A DNA stretch of 64,000 nt, taken from Aurantiochytrium sp. KH105. Lineage: Eukaryota > Sar > Bigyra > Thraustochytrida > Thraustochytriidae. The stretch lies in assembly GCA_003116975.1 (NCBI GenBank), contig BGKB01000089.1, positions 248,001 through 312,000 of the forward strand, read 5' to 3'. Position 1 is the first letter of the stretch, and each line of letters starts with the position of its first letter. The notes under the pieces are model-generated. The model did not search any database. It was not told where the DNA came from and worked only from the letters and a program-made list of their open reading frames with translations. Made by a program: the position numbers and the translations under genes. Positions 9,711-20,242 of the stretch are shown here, piece after piece.

Positions 9711-9766
9711 CGTGGCGTGGCGAGGCGTGGCGTGGCGTGGCGTCGCTTGGCGTGGCGTGGCCTCGT
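9711..9766. repeat. GGCGT-type pentanucleotide microsatellite
   Basis: Repeated GGCGT/GGCGA/GGCCT units run for about 55 bp, just upstream of the acidic hypothetical gene on its own strand. It is likely replication-slippage sequence. Confidence 0.75.
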
Positions 9767-10180
9767 GTCGCGGTGCGGGGTCTGCGCAAGCGAGCGCGGT
9801 CTGCCTCGCGGCCTGCCCAGCCTGCCTTCCTCCGCTCTGCTTCCTCCCCGGTCTTGGCGCTCTGCGTTCCCCGCCGCCGCCTCCCTGACACAGGGCCCCC
9901 AGCGCGGAGCGCCGCACCCCCCCAAAGCACCCTCAGTGGAGAGCTAGTGGCATGCTCCAGCCACCAGTAGAAACCACAGCTGCCTTGCGGAATGAGAGGG
10001 CCGAGCACAGTGGCCAGTGGCGGGGGCGCGCGCGGCCTGCACGCCGCAGCCGCAGCCGCCTTGTGCCAGCTTCTGGCAAAGCTACGCGCGAAAGCTACTG
10101 GTTGCGGAACTAAGCAGCCAGCATGCCGTGCCCTCTGCGACTCGGAGGGTAGAGAAGCTGAGAAGTCGCGTTGGAGGGCT

Positions 10181-10662
10181 GCGGAACAGACGGAGAAGAG
10201 CTTTGGGGGGAAACGCGTGGGGGCGTTTGGGGGTGGGGAGAGAGAGAGCGGTCGAGCACAGCACGCCCGTCCCAGAGAGGAGGCGCAGCAGGGCGCGGCT
10301 GCGCTGAGTGGGGCGGGGCTGCGGGGAGAAAGCCAGAGGGGAAAAGAGGATCGGAGGGGGGGGGCGGGAAATGGGAAAAGCCCTGCAGCAGCACGACAGG
10401 TGCAGTGGCAGCTAGCTGCCTGCGGAACAGACGGAGAAGAGCTTTGGGGGGAAACGCGTGGGGGCGTTTGGGGGTGAGGAGAGAGAGAGCGGTCGAGCAC
10501 AGCACGCCCGTCCCAGAGAGGAGGCGCAGCAGGGCGCGGCTGCGCTGAGTGGGGCGGGGCTGCGGGGAGAAAGCCAAAGGGGGGAAGAGGATCGGAGGGG
10601 GGGGGCGGGAAATGGGAAAAGCCCTGCGGCAGCACGACAGGTGCAGTGGCAGCTAGCTGCCT
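10181..10662. repeat. 241-bp tandem duplication, two copies
   Basis: Copy one (10181-10421) and copy two (10422-10662) both begin GCGGAACAGACGGAGAAGAG and both end with GTGCAGTGGCAGCTAGCTGC plus a few bases. They differ at only a handful of positions (for example GGGGTGGGG versus GGGGTGAGG). Each copy includes a run of about nine to ten G. The low divergence points to a recent duplication. Confidence 0.92.
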
Positions 10663-10752
10663 GCAGTGCGTTAGGCAGGGGCGGCGGGCAAGGTTTGGCA
10701 AGCTGGCTGCGGTGGCGGCTGTCGGTGGCTGCGGGGCGGCGAAGGCGGCGTC

Positions 10753-12120
10753 TCAAACGTGCGGGAAGAGCCTCGCGGCGGAGGGCCCGAGGCGGAGGAG
10801 CGCGACGCAGCGCTCGACGGGGACGAGGCGGTCGCGGCTGCCCGCGCAGGCGAAGCGGCGCTGGCTGGCCAGCAGCAGGTCCACGCAGGTGCGGCCGGCG
10901 CGGTCGCGCAGGGCGGCGGCGCGGGCCACGGCGTCGCGCGCGGAGTCCAGCATGGTGCGCAGCGTGGCGATGTCGGCGGCGCGGGAGACCTTGTGCAGAG
11001 GCGTCTCGCCGTCGCCGTCGGGCACGCAGAGCGCCGAGGGCTCCAGGCTCACGAGGAGCGCGCACAGGTGCCGTGCGCGGCGCAGCGCGGCGGCGTCGGC
11101 CTCGTGGCGCGAGAGTGCCTCCGCGGCGATGTGCAGCGGCGTCTGGCCCTGGGCGGTCTGGCGCAGCAGATGAGGCGTCTCGCCGAGGAAGGACTCGAGG
11201 CGACGCGCCGGCGTGTCGACGCCAACCACGACTTGCACGAGCTCCGGGACGAGCGACGCGCAGGCGAGGTGCACGGGCATGCATGCAGCTCCGACGTGTG
11301 CCACGTCTGCGCGGATTTCGATGCTGTCGGCGTACAACTCGAGCAGGAGACGCAGCGCGTCCTGGACGACCTCGTCGCTCGACGACGGCGATTCGCAGGC
11401 CGACAATAATACGTGGACAGGCAGCAGACCGTTGTTGTCCGCGGCGCGCGCAATATCGCCACCATACTCCAGAAGAATGGCTAGAATGTCCCGCGCAACG
11501 TTCGCGCCCCCTCTTCGTTGAAGGATGTTTGTTTTACATTGACGCATCGCAAGGCGTCGACAAACTTGATGTAAGAAAAAGTCCCCATTGCGCGAGATTT
11601 GGCACACGGAGACGAGCTCGATCCGCGTCATTGTCTCCAAGCAGTCAAGAAGCTCGGGACCGAGGCCATGCTGTTGCAAACATGTCCAGGCTTTCGCGCA
11701 TGCCCGAGCGTCTCGGATGGCGCTATGCAGACTGCGCTGCCAACGCTTGGCTTCGTGTGCGGACTCCGTGGCAAGTCGTACAGCCTGCAGGCCTTTGAAC
11801 AGAGAGAGTTTGAGAATGAAGAGGTCCCCTCCGCTTTGAGCAGCAGCTCCTAGACCCGGTAGCTTTTTACGCGCGAGGCCCACTTGTTCGTCGAAAAGCG
11901 CCAAGTCGAGGCCTCGATTGAACTCGAGCGCTTCAGGGCTTTGGTTCTCGTCATTGGAATTCTCGCCCTGCCGTACCTCCACGAGGAGCTGAAGATCGCT
12001 GGTGAGCGTGACCTGGCACTCCTTCAAGTAGTTCCGCCCGAGGCGTGACTGCGCAAAGAGCAGCCCCTCTTCCCTCGGGCGCTCGGGCAGCGCCATGGCG
12101 GGCTGACAGGGCGTCTGCAT
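10753..12120 (-). CDS. PH-like and ankyrin-repeat protein
   Basis: A 455-residue frame starting at ATG 12118-12120; a second ATG at residue 9 (MALPERPREEG) is an equally good start. Residues about 32-140 resemble a pleckstrin-homology domain. They show beta-strand-like segments (VTLTSDLQLLVEV) and end with the typical Trp helix (ATESAHEAKRWQRSLHSAI). Residues about 215-440 hold divergent ankyrin repeats, including DNNGLLPVHVLLSA, AQGQTPLHIAAEAL and GDGETPLHKVSRA. PH domains often bind phosphoinositides and ankyrin repeats bind proteins, so a membrane-recruited adaptor is likely. The partner is unknown. Confidence is high for the ankyrin part and moderate for the PH part. Confidence 0.75.
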   Translation of the reverse strand: MQTPCQPAMALPERPREEGLLFAQSRLGRNYLKECQVTLTSDLQLLVEVRQGENSNDENQSPEALEFNRGLDLALFDEQVGLARKKLPGLGAAAQSGGDLFILKLSLFKGLQAVRLATESAHEAKRWQRSLHSAIRDARACAKAWTCLQQHGLGPELLDCLETMTRIELVSVCQISRNGDFFLHQVCRRLAMRQCKTNILQRRGGANVARDILAILLEYGGDIARAADNNGLLPVHVLLSACESPSSSDEVVQDALRLLLELYADSIEIRADVAHVGAACMPVHLACASLVPELVQVVVGVDTPARRLESFLGETPHLLRQTAQGQTPLHIAAEALSRHEADAAALRRARHLCALLVSLEPSALCVPDGDGETPLHKVSRAADIATLRTMLDSARDAVARAAALRDRAGRTCVDLLLASQRRFACAGSRDRLVPVERCVALLRLGPSAARLFPHV

Positions 12121-12774
12121 CTACACGCGCGGCCAGAGCCCCAAGCGGCAGCGGACGGCCTACCTCTGCGGGTGTCTGCAAGTCGCGGATGAGATTGGGT
12201 TTGCCATCGCTTCTTGGCCAGCCACACTAGCACCACGAGCACCAGCGCAGTCGTCGGTCATAGCCAGCTCCATTCAGGCCGTCCGTGGCGCTCTGGATGC
12301 GCCGACCATCTTCATCGAACGGCCGGAATTCGGCACCACTTTGCACACCTGGGTGCGCGTGAGGACGCCTTATCAGACCGTAAAAAGTGTGTGCGCACAG
12401 GTCTCGGCTTCGGAGGGATGATGCGCGCGAGCCTCAGGACGTCCTCATTCAAAGCCCGTTCGGTTTCTCTTGCTAATGATGAGTGAAGACGGCGGTACGC
12501 GCGAGAACGACCTGACACTGTGCACTCATCGAGGACTTGCCATGAAAGATGGAGAGTCTTTGAAGGGCGAAAATTTGCTTTGAGGATAAATTCGTTTGGC
12601 AATTTACCTAAAATACATTCTGGCGAAAAGGGAGTTGCTCCGCGCCGTGTTTGCACTTTCAAACCGCAAGTTCAACAACTTCCATTATCTGTAGATTGTC
12701 AAACAAATACCATCGAGCATCGCCGCCACATGACACGCAAACGAATGAAGAGAAAAGAAATTGCTTCATGAGCT
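12121..12774. other. Intergenic region
   Basis: A 654-bp spacer between the 5' end of the PH-ankyrin gene and the 3' end of the VCBS gene, both on minus. The right half is AT-richer, as expected for 3' sequence. I see no RNA gene or repeat. A 116-codon minus frame at 12312-12662 starts with TTG and has no recognisable content. Confidence 0.5.
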
Positions 12775-15700
12775 TTAAACATGTGTGATGGAGGTGGAAC
12801 CCCCCGGTGCAGAATCGCTGTCTTGGTCGTCCGAAAGGCAGTTCTCAGAGTGCGTGGAGGCAGCAAAGCTCAAGGGCCGACTCCCTTGAGGAACCTCGCT
12901 CTGGTCCTCGTTCAGCTCGGATGCCTTGATGATGGACAAGGTCTCCGGTAACAGCTGTTTGCTCTTGTTGCCTTCGGCAGCCTCGAGATCATGCTCGTCG
13001 TCATACTTATCATTGATCACGACCTGCTTGGCGGAGCGAGATGACTCTCTTGGACTGTTTGGCGGCGCGCGTGACGGAATCTCCCGAGACGAGAAGGGGT
13101 CTCCTGGAAAAGAGGAGGGGCCACTTGCTGCGCCTCCCATAGCTTGCTCCGTCTTTGTGGGTTCAGATTGGGAATCGTCGTCTTTAACCGGTAGCGTTCC
13201 GCGTTGCCCCTTGGGTCCATAGATGGCCTCGTGTAGCGATGTCCCGATAAAGAAAAAGACCTCGAATCCGATGACGTAGGCCACGAATGGCTGCGTGCTC
13301 TGCCGAACAACAAGGATCTTACCCTCGCGTTGCACGCAGAGCGCAAAGACACAGAGAAGAAGATGAGAAAGGCCTGCGAGGATGTTGTCGTCCTTGAGCT
13401 TGTAGGGCAGGGTGAAAGTGAGCGTAACGATGAAAAAAATGTTGCAGGCGATAAAGAAAGTTGCAGCGTCATCGAAACTGATTCTCTGCACGAGCAGAAA
13501 ACCCGAAGTCAAAATCAAACGCCGAATGAGCTCCAAGCATGCGTACCATCCATAGTGATCCTCGTACGGGCGTTCGAGGTGCGTCACACCTTGCACCAAA
13601 AGCTTGGAAAAGCCGTGCATGGACCGTTTGCTGTCAAAGCCGTGTCGAAGAATGAAGCCCACAATGAAGAGCAAGAGCACACCAATCGGGTACACGACCA
13701 CCATAATGCCAGCGTAAATGCGCCAGACTTGGCTTCCAGCGCTGTCGTAGTCGATGGACGGGTCGCGAAAAAGTGGCCGAAAGGGATTGGCGTCATCGAC
13801 CGTGCGGTACACGCTGTCTGGGACAAAACAAGAGAGAATCATGGAAGATACGCCCGGGTAAATGAATGCCAAAATCTCGGTAAAAGCTCCGATTGCGACC
13901 TTTTGCGCTGCATCGACGTCTCCTCCACTTGCGCGTCGAATAACGACCACCAACGTGATGAAGAAGGCCATTAAAAACGGCCAAATCGTCGAAACGAGCA
14001 TGGTGGTGTAAAGATTGACCGTGGTGACACAGCCCAAAGGAAAAACCTTGAGCAGCTGGCCGAGATTCATGTTCAGCAGGAAGTCTGCCGTGGATCCACC
14101 GCTGCCCATGATGCCCACAATCGCGCTCACTTCGACCACGATTTGCGCAAACTTGAGAAAGATGAACTTTTTGTAGTCCATCGCGTCCCACCAGCGTTTG
14201 AGGAAGTCTGACCCGGGACACGAGCTAAAAGCTCGAGTGAAGGCCCTGGATGCCCGCAGAAAGCACGTTGTCAAATAACTGCTCGCTTTCTTCTTTTTCT
14301 TCTTCTCTGCAGCAGAGGCGGAGGCCGAGGCAAAGAACACATAAATGGCCGGCGCAAGTGTGATGAGAATGGCCAGGAGAATCCACAACGCCAAGCGTGC
14401 TTTGTCAGCGCTCACGCGCGCAGCGTTGCACGCAGTACATTGAAGACCTTCGTTCTTGGCGTAGCCCTCCACGCAGCTCGCGCAAAGCGTGCCCGTGTGA
14501 TGCTCGGAGCAGTACTGGTCACCCGGAGCGAGCTCCTGGAGCCTCCTGCGATCCTCCGTCTCGCTCTTGGGCGCGCAGTACTCCTTTGATGGACACTCGC
14601 GGATGTCGATGCTTGTCTCAGCAATGCGCCAAAAGTCCTTATTGATCACCAAGGTCTCAACCGTCAGACCCTTTGCGGTGCAGTTAGCGCCAGCGCTGAG
14701 CTTGTCGGTCGCTGCGCATGATTCGGTGGTGTTCTCGTCGAGAACAAAAGAACCAACAGGTGCGAGACAATCATCGATCGAAATGCTGCCTTCGGCATCC
14801 GTGTCAGATCTCTCCGAGGGGCACGGGGTGCAGAAGCGCTCGGTCTCGCCGCGATATGTTCCGATCCTGCATTCCTGGCATGCACCGTTGATTCGCTCTT
14901 GGCCGAGATCGCACAATGGATCTTCACACTCGGCGCTTCCCACTTGAAACGTCTCAAGACCTTCGGCGCAGGGCTCGCACGACTCTGAAAGGTCCAGAGC
15001 GCTCTTGTATGATCCCACAGCGCATGGAAGGCAAAGTCGAGCATCAATATCAAGTGACTGGCCCGGCGGACACATGCACGTGTTGGTCTCGTTATCCAGA
15101 TCGAAGGTAGCCCAGCACGAGCAAAGTGAGGCGCTGTCGGCGCCCGTGATCGTCTTGCGGCTTCCATTTTGCATTTCCATGGTGTCAGAGTAGTCGCCGT
15201 AAGGACATGCTTCGCACGATCCCATGCTATATTCGCTCTTGTACGTTCCACGCCCGCACTTGACGCATGCATCCGTACCACTCGCATTGCTAAACTCATA
15301 GCCTGGCGGGCAGGTGCACTCGTCCCCCTGGCGCACCAATGCGCCTGAACATTGGCAGTCCTCGATGGTGGCGAAGTTCGGATACACGCCCCAGCCAAGT
15401 GTATCGTTGGTGGTGGTTCCAGTCGGGCACCTCTGGCTGCAGTCCGGTCCGTACATGCCTACAGCGCAGCGTTCGCAGGAGTTGCCGATAAAATTAGAAG
15501 TGCAAAGCCAGAGACCCGGGGAATACGATGCATCCTCCAGTTCCTTTTGGTTTATGACGTCCGTGAAGATGTCCTCCGTGGTAACTCTGCCTTGGGCGCA
15601 TTCGCCGCGGTTCAGCGAAGCGGGTGTCTGAGAAGCGCAGTCGCTCTGCGTGCTGACATAGTAGAGATAGGATCCTCCTTGGTCGACAGTGACAAGGTCC

Positions 15701-17745
15701 AGATCGCCATCACCATCCACGTCGGCCACAGCGACCATGGGTTCGTCACTTGACCAATCCGTCCCGTCTTCTTTGGGAAGGCTCATCTCCGTGAGGTATG
15801 AGCTATCGCTGAAGTCGGGGGTTTCAGGAGTACCTCGATTCTCCCACATGAAGATCGAGTTGGGGTTGACGGAGAAAAAGACGTCGACGTCGCCATCGTT
15901 GTCCATGTCACCCAATGACAGCGTCGGGTAAAGAACAATGTTGGGGTTCCAAGATCCGCCATCACGTACAAGCGGCTCGAGATGGTCCATGATCTCATCT
16001 GTGAACTCGAAAGCCGGCGCGTCCAGCTCACGGAACATAGGATCGGCGTCCTCGCTAACGAACTCGTATGCTTTGACCTGAAGGTTATTGTGCTGCCTAT
16101 TTCCTGTCCCGATGGTATAGGCCTGCAGCGGTCCGGATGCGTTGAACTTGACGAACTGGATATTCCGCGCAAGGCTGATCCCGAACTTAGGGAACGCCAT
16201 TTGCTCGAGCTTCGCAAACGTCTCGCCCTGTCGCTTATACAGGAGCGAGGATGTTGCGGTTGTGTCGGAAAGCACCATGTATGTTTCGTTGGACGTCTCG
16301 CTGACAAAAAAGCTTGCTTGAGCGCCATCTTCGTAGAAGATGTCTTCCCCGAGTGTCAAGTTGGCAATTGGGTTTCCAGCCTCATTGCTTTGCTCCACAA
16401 ACCCGGACGGCCAGTCGTTGCGGAAGTACTTGAACGTAAAGATGTCTCCGGTGGAGGCACGAGTTGCCTGACCCGCAATAAGGTCAAGATCGCCATCGTC
16501 ATCCATGTCGAAGAAAGTAGGTGCCACGTAGACAAGTCCAGAGAGGTTGGCAAAGGGGTCAGCGTCGCCGTCCACAAGTGTCCACGATACCTCTCTCGGG
16601 ATTTGCGTAAGAACTCGGATCAGAGGTGTTGTCTGGGCCTGCACCACCACGAAATCCTCCGTGTCTTTACCAAAGAGGTTGACGGATGCAATCGATGTCA
16701 CGAGAAGATTGAGGTTCGCATCCGGGTCTTCAGGCCAGTCGTCGACGAGCGAAAAGACTTCTCCATCCGCGGTCCTTGCTTTCGCAAAGGCTGGGGCGTC
16801 CGCAGTGCCCACGTTCATGAGTACGTATAGGTTGTTGGAATAATCTGTGACGAGGATGTCTTGAACACGGTCGCTGATGGGAAGCTGCCGAGGTCTTGTG
16901 CCAATGTCTTGGATTTTGGAGCTGAACGCGGAGACGTCGAATTGAAGCGTCGATTTGGTCCACGTGGGGGACTCGCTGGAGCCAGTATTCTCGAGAAAAA
17001 GGACTTCGTTTCCGCCGGTCGCCGCGAGAACGTCGAGTTTCCCATCTCCGTTGAGATCCACCAAGTGCATGGCGCGAATATTGTACCCGTCGAGATCCTG
17101 AAGAGGGTGAATGTCCGCACTCGGCGCCTCGACGAGCTTATTTTCGGTTTCGCTCCAGACAAAGAGAGAGACCTTCTTCTGATCGTCTGCGCTTGAGGAA
17201 TCTGAGACTGTAAATGCACTGAAGACGATGGCGTCAGGGAAGCCATCAGCGGTGAAATCTCCGAAGGCAACCTGAGCGTCGAACTCGATGTTACTCGGGA
17301 AGTCTTGCACGGGCGAGTTGCTGGTCGTCTTCTCAAATGAGGGCATGGAGGCTGTGCCGACGTTTTCATAATAGGAAAACTTTGAGGAGGAATAAGTGGC
17401 AGCGACCATGTCGAGAAGGCCGTCGTTGTTGAGGTCGACGAAGCGAGCGATGGAGCGAGTGCTGAAAATGTCTTCTTCCGCGACCGCAGGCCCTTCCGCC
17501 ATCCGCGGGACGAGGCCAAAGTCTCTGAGGCGGCATGGCCCGGCGTCGGACCCGCTCGCGTGCTCCGGGAAGCACGCTCCGCACTGCGCGTCGTCCTCGC
17601 CGCCGTCGAAGCGGTTGAGCCTTGCGCACGTGCCGGCCTCTGCCGCTGCCTCGGCCCTCGTCGCCGCCGCCGCGGCCCAGACGAGGAGCGTCGCCAGCGC
17701 GGCCCTCGCGGCCCTCGCCCCGCGCGAGGCGCCGGTCCCCGCCAT
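12775..17745 (-). CDS. Large VCBS/FG-GAP and Cys-rich multi-pass surface protein
   Basis: I place the start at ATG 17743-17745, since the protein then begins with an Ala-rich hydrophobic signal peptide (about 1-33). The frame is open further upstream, but only as Arg/Ala-rich sequence. The product has 1656 residues. About 90-690 contain several calcium-binding-type VCBS/FG-GAP motifs (DLNNDGLLDM, DLNGDGKLDV, DMDDDGDLDL, DMDNDGDVDV, DVDGDGDLDL), likely an integrin-alpha-like beta-propeller. About 700-1110 are Cys-rich GCC2/GCC3 or TNFR/ephrin-receptor-like repeats (for example CGRGTYKSEYSMGSCEACPYG). Multiple hydrophobic segments follow (about 1115-1510, starting LALWILLAILITLAP), then a hydrophilic Ser/Asp-rich tail of about 145 residues. 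This layout fits surface proteins that databases often label ephrin-receptor-like in stramenopiles, but no kinase domain is present. A role in adhesion or sensing is inferred. Confidence 0.85.
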   Translation of the reverse strand: MAGTGASRGARAARAALATLLVWAAAAATRAEAAAEAGTCARLNRFDGGEDDAQCGACFPEHASGSDAGPCRLRDFGLVPRMAEGPAVAEEDIFSTRSIARFVDLNNDGLLDMVAATYSSSKFSYYENVGTASMPSFEKTTSNSPVQDFPSNIEFDAQVAFGDFTADGFPDAIVFSAFTVSDSSSADDQKKVSLFVWSETENKLVEAPSADIHPLQDLDGYNIRAMHLVDLNGDGKLDVLAATGGNEVLFLENTGSSESPTWTKSTLQFDVSAFSSKIQDIGTRPRQLPISDRVQDILVTDYSNNLYVLMNVGTADAPAFAKARTADGEVFSLVDDWPEDPDANLNLLVTSIASVNLFGKDTEDFVVVQAQTTPLIRVLTQIPREVSWTLVDGDADPFANLSGLVYVAPTFFDMDDDGDLDLIAGQATRASTGDIFTFKYFRNDWPSGFVEQSNEAGNPIANLTLGEDIFYEDGAQASFFVSETSNETYMVLSDTTATSSLLYKRQGETFAKLEQMAFPKFGISLARNIQFVKFNASGPLQAYTIGTGNRQHNNLQVKAYEFVSEDADPMFRELDAPAFEFTDEIMDHLEPLVRDGGSWNPNIVLYPTLSLGDMDNDGDVDVFFSVNPNSIFMWENRGTPETPDFSDSSYLTEMSLPKEDGTDWSSDEPMVAVADVDGDGDLDLVTVDQGGSYLYYVSTQSDCASQTPASLNRGECAQGRVTTEDIFTDVINQKELEDASYSPGLWLCTSNFIGNSCERCAVGMYGPDCSQRCPTGTTTNDTLGWGVYPNFATIEDCQCSGALVRQGDECTCPPGYEFSNASGTDACVKCGRGTYKSEYSMGSCEACPYGDYSDTMEMQNGSRKTITGADSASLCSCWATFDLDNETNTCMCPPGQSLDIDARLCLPCAVGSYKSALDLSESCEPCAEGLETFQVGSAECEDPLCDLGQERINGACQECRIGTYRGETERFCTPCPSERSDTDAEGSISIDDCLAPVGSFVLDENTTESCAATDKLSAGANCTAKGLTVETLVINKDFWRIAETSIDIRECPSKEYCAPKSETEDRRRLQELAPGDQYCSEHHTGTLCASCVEGYAKNEGLQCTACNAARVSADKARLALWILLAILITLAPAIYVFFASASASAAEKKKKKKASSYLTTCFLRASRAFTRAFSSCPGSDFLKRWWDAMDYKKFIFLKFAQIVVEVSAIVGIMGSGGSTADFLLNMNLGQLLKVFPLGCVTTVNLYTTMLVSTIWPFLMAFFITLVVVIRRASGGDVDAAQKVAIGAFTEILAFIYPGVSSMILSCFVPDSVYRTVDDANPFRPLFRDPSIDYDSAGSQVWRIYAGIMVVVYPIGVLLLFIVGFILRHGFDSKRSMHGFSKLLVQGVTHLERPYEDHYGWYACLELIRRLILTSGFLLVQRISFDDAATFFIACNIFFIVTLTFTLPYKLKDDNILAGLSHLLLCVFALCVQREGKILVVRQSTQPFVAYVIGFEVFFFIGTSLHEAIYGPKGQRGTLPVKDDDSQSEPTKTEQAMGGAASGPSSFPGDPFSSREIPSRAPPNSPRESSRSAKQVVINDKYDDEHDLEAAEGNKSKQLLPETLSIIKASELNEDQSEVPQGSRPLSFAASTHSENCLSDDQDSDSAPGGSTSITHV

Positions 17746-20242
17746 GCTGCCCTCGCTCGCCGTCGTCCTCGCCGTCGTCCTCGCCGTCGGTTGCGGGTCT
17801 GCCGCGCCCTCCCGCGCCGCGTCCCCAGGCAGGCGCGCACGCAGGCACGCACGCAGGACGCGCGCGGCACGTACGCACGGCGCGTACCGTGCCGTCCCGG
17901 CCCGGGCCGACCCGACCCGCTCGAGCGAGCGCCGCGCGGCGGCTGCCGCTGCCGCTGCCGCTGCTGCGTCGCGCGCCCGGCCGCGGCGTTGGCGGTCTGC
18001 GGCGCGGCCGCGAGGAGAGCGCGAGGAGCGGCGCGAGGGCGAGGAGCGCGGGGCGAGGCGAGGGAGGAGAGGAGGAGAGGAGGGCGAGAGACGGCGCGAT
18101 CTCTTTGATCTGCGCGTGAATGATGGGCGGCGCCCGTCCGGCGCGCCCATCAGCCAGGTCGGGTGGACGCCGCCGCCCCGCGCGCGCAGAGCAGGGGACC
18201 GCGTGGACGCCGCGCGCGCAGAGCAGGGGGCGGCGGCGCGCGAGGCTGACCGAGGCGGCGGCGCGAGGAGGCGACGCCGGCAGGCGCGTGAAGGCGGAGG
18301 CAGACAGGCTGCAGCCGCCAGGCTAGCAAGAAAAGAACGGGGACCGCGGTCCCTGCGGTTCCCTTTCCTCTCTGCGGCGAGGTGGGAGGTGGTTGCAGAG
18401 GACAGAGAGAGAGGGGGTCCGGCAGCTGCGGGAGGGGTTTACGTTGGGAGGCGATAGGATGAGGTCGTGAAGGTGTACCGCAGTGGGAGGTGCTGCGGGG
18501 GAAGGGGACCAGGGCGAGCATGGCTTGGAGAAAGACAGTGCAGCACAGTTCGGTGCAGTACGGTTCGGCACGGCGCGAGGAGAGCCGCTGCTGCCGCCAG
18601 CCAAGAGAAGGAGCGGCGGCGCCGGCGGACGCAGCACGCCGGAGGGGCAATCTGGGAGGAGTGCTGCTGCAGCTGCTGCAGCAGCAGTAAGAGCAGCAGC
18701 AACAAAACCGACGCAAAATAGCTCGGGCCCTCCTGCGCGACGCTCGGTCAGGACGCTTAGCTGCAGCTGCAGCTGCGGCTGGCGAACGACTGGTCCTTAC
18801 TTCCGTGCTGTAGCGACGATTTTGGGCTGGAAACAGACACTACATTGCTGGCGACTGCGAGTGCAAAAGACGCGCGCTTTCTCACGCCTTGAAGTGGCCA
18901 CTGGCATGCCCAGTAGACGGTCATACCGGCCTGGCGGAAGCCGCGAAACGGTCGATCGGGCCGTCCCTGCGACCAATCAATCGTCTGTGCTCTGTGCTCA
19001 CCCTCGCGTTCTGATCGAACGAAGTTGAATTCGTCGGCGGAAGGTAAAGTCCATGGCTGGTCAGCCGCATGGTCTACGCAAGGCTCGGGAGACGTGAAGA
19101 CATGGCTCGGAGCGACGATGGACAGCCGTGCAAGTGCATGCATGCCCTCTCTTAAGTTATGCAACGAGAGCATCATTGCTATACAATTCTCCTGCTATCT
19201 TTTGACCGGAGACATGTTTACAATCGACGCAGCGCCAATTTCTGAAGTTCCATTTTGCACGATCTACCGGGCGCGCGCCCTGGTTTGTACCGCTCCATGT
19301 CTGGCATAACTGGTAACTCCCTGGTCCCCTGCAGCTCAGACAAGAAATGCACTTCAGATCGCGGGGTCTTCTGCTCCGCAGGGCATTGGCGCTGGAAGGA
19401 GTCTTTATCTTCTGAGCTCTGCTCTGGGTTTGTCAAGGAAGGTTCGAATCTCATGCATTTCTTTCACTTACGCTGCCGCCGCACTTCTCGTGTATGCTAG
19501 TAAAACTGTACTGTACTTGAGAGCAACCGCGATGCGTCCACGAGCTTTGATGCGAGTTCACTCAATGGCTCCGTAGCAGTGCTTGTGCAAGCCGCCAGGG
19601 CTACATTTCTGCGACGTATTTACAAGTCGGCAATGCAGAATACCTTTGACTTCGCCTTCCCAAGTGTACGAATTGCTCATACACCAGCAGCAAACCTCAT
19701 ACCGTATAAGTTTCCTTGACACTTTGGCACGGAATACAATTGTAATCCAATGAAGCCGTTCATAGTAATCCCGTTGGCGACGGCCGGAGACCGAGCCGGG
19801 TCGACTTGTCCGGTAGTGAATTCAAGATGCCCTAGAATATTATTCTCGACCACTTCCATAGCTCCTTTCGACGCGAGAGCATTTTTGAAATAAATATGAA
19901 GCGCCGTTTAGCGTTGGCCCACTCTCGGGAGAGCACTGTACGTCTCAATTGACTCAAATGCAGTTTGGAGCGCGACAGGCACTCTTTCGAAGTTGGAACA
20001 GTTATTGACGGTGTCGAGGCGTATCCCTGTGTCAACCCTTGATGCTATTGACGTTGGAAAAATAGTCACCAGCGCCCTCCAGATCGAAATGAACCAAAAT
20101 TCCCGATGCGTGGTCTGCGCCGCGTTCAACATGGTCTGCGCCGCGTTCAATACCTCAATCCAAGAGCATTGACCGTAGATCTCATTACTTCTTCAAGTTG
20201 GTTGAGACGAAACATTGAGTTTTATTTTGCGAACCAACAACC
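17746..20242. other. 2.5-kb divergent intergenic region
   Basis: The spacer separates the 5' ends of the VCBS protein gene (-) and the polytopic membrane protein gene (+). The left third is extremely GC-rich with CAG/CTG-rich patches (about 18658-18705 and 18760-18780). From about 19100 the composition is closer to average. Short frames are present on both strands, but none shows a family, and several start at non-ATG codons. A short direct repeat near the right end is listed separately. Confidence 0.5.
20111..20150. repeat. 19-bp direct repeat, spacing 21 bp
   Basis: TGGTCTGCGCCGCGTTCAA occurs perfectly at 20111-20129 and again at 20132-20150, about 93-132 bp before the start codon of the membrane-protein gene. 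A 21-bp period places both copies on the same helix face, which would suit a pair of factor-binding sites. That function is inferred. Confidence 0.8.

Larger units (their letters stand above)
9644..10752. other. GC-rich spacer with simple and tandem repeats
   Basis: This 1.1-kb spacer lies between two minus-strand genes. It contains a (GGCGT)n-like run at about 9711-9766 and a near-perfect 241-bp tandem duplication at 10181-10662, listed separately. Long stop-free frames cross it on both strands. They have biased Arg/Ala/Pro composition and follow the repeats, so I do not call a gene here. Confidence 0.6.

Noticed and set aside
9463-10701. A 412-codon minus frame through the tandem duplication
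   Set aside because: Its peptide repeats exactly with the 241-bp DNA duplication, is Pro/Ala/Ser-rich, and overlaps the acidic hypothetical gene in another frame.
17746-18150. An upstream N-terminal extension of the VCBS protein
   Set aside because: The extra 135 residues are Arg/Ala/Ser-rich and would bury the signal peptide, so the ATG at 17745 is preferred.
19302-19455. A tRNA-like A box (TGGCATAACTGG) and B box (GGTTCGAATCT)
   Set aside because: The boxes are about 140 bp apart, and the T-arm bases do not pair well. No acceptor stem could be drawn.
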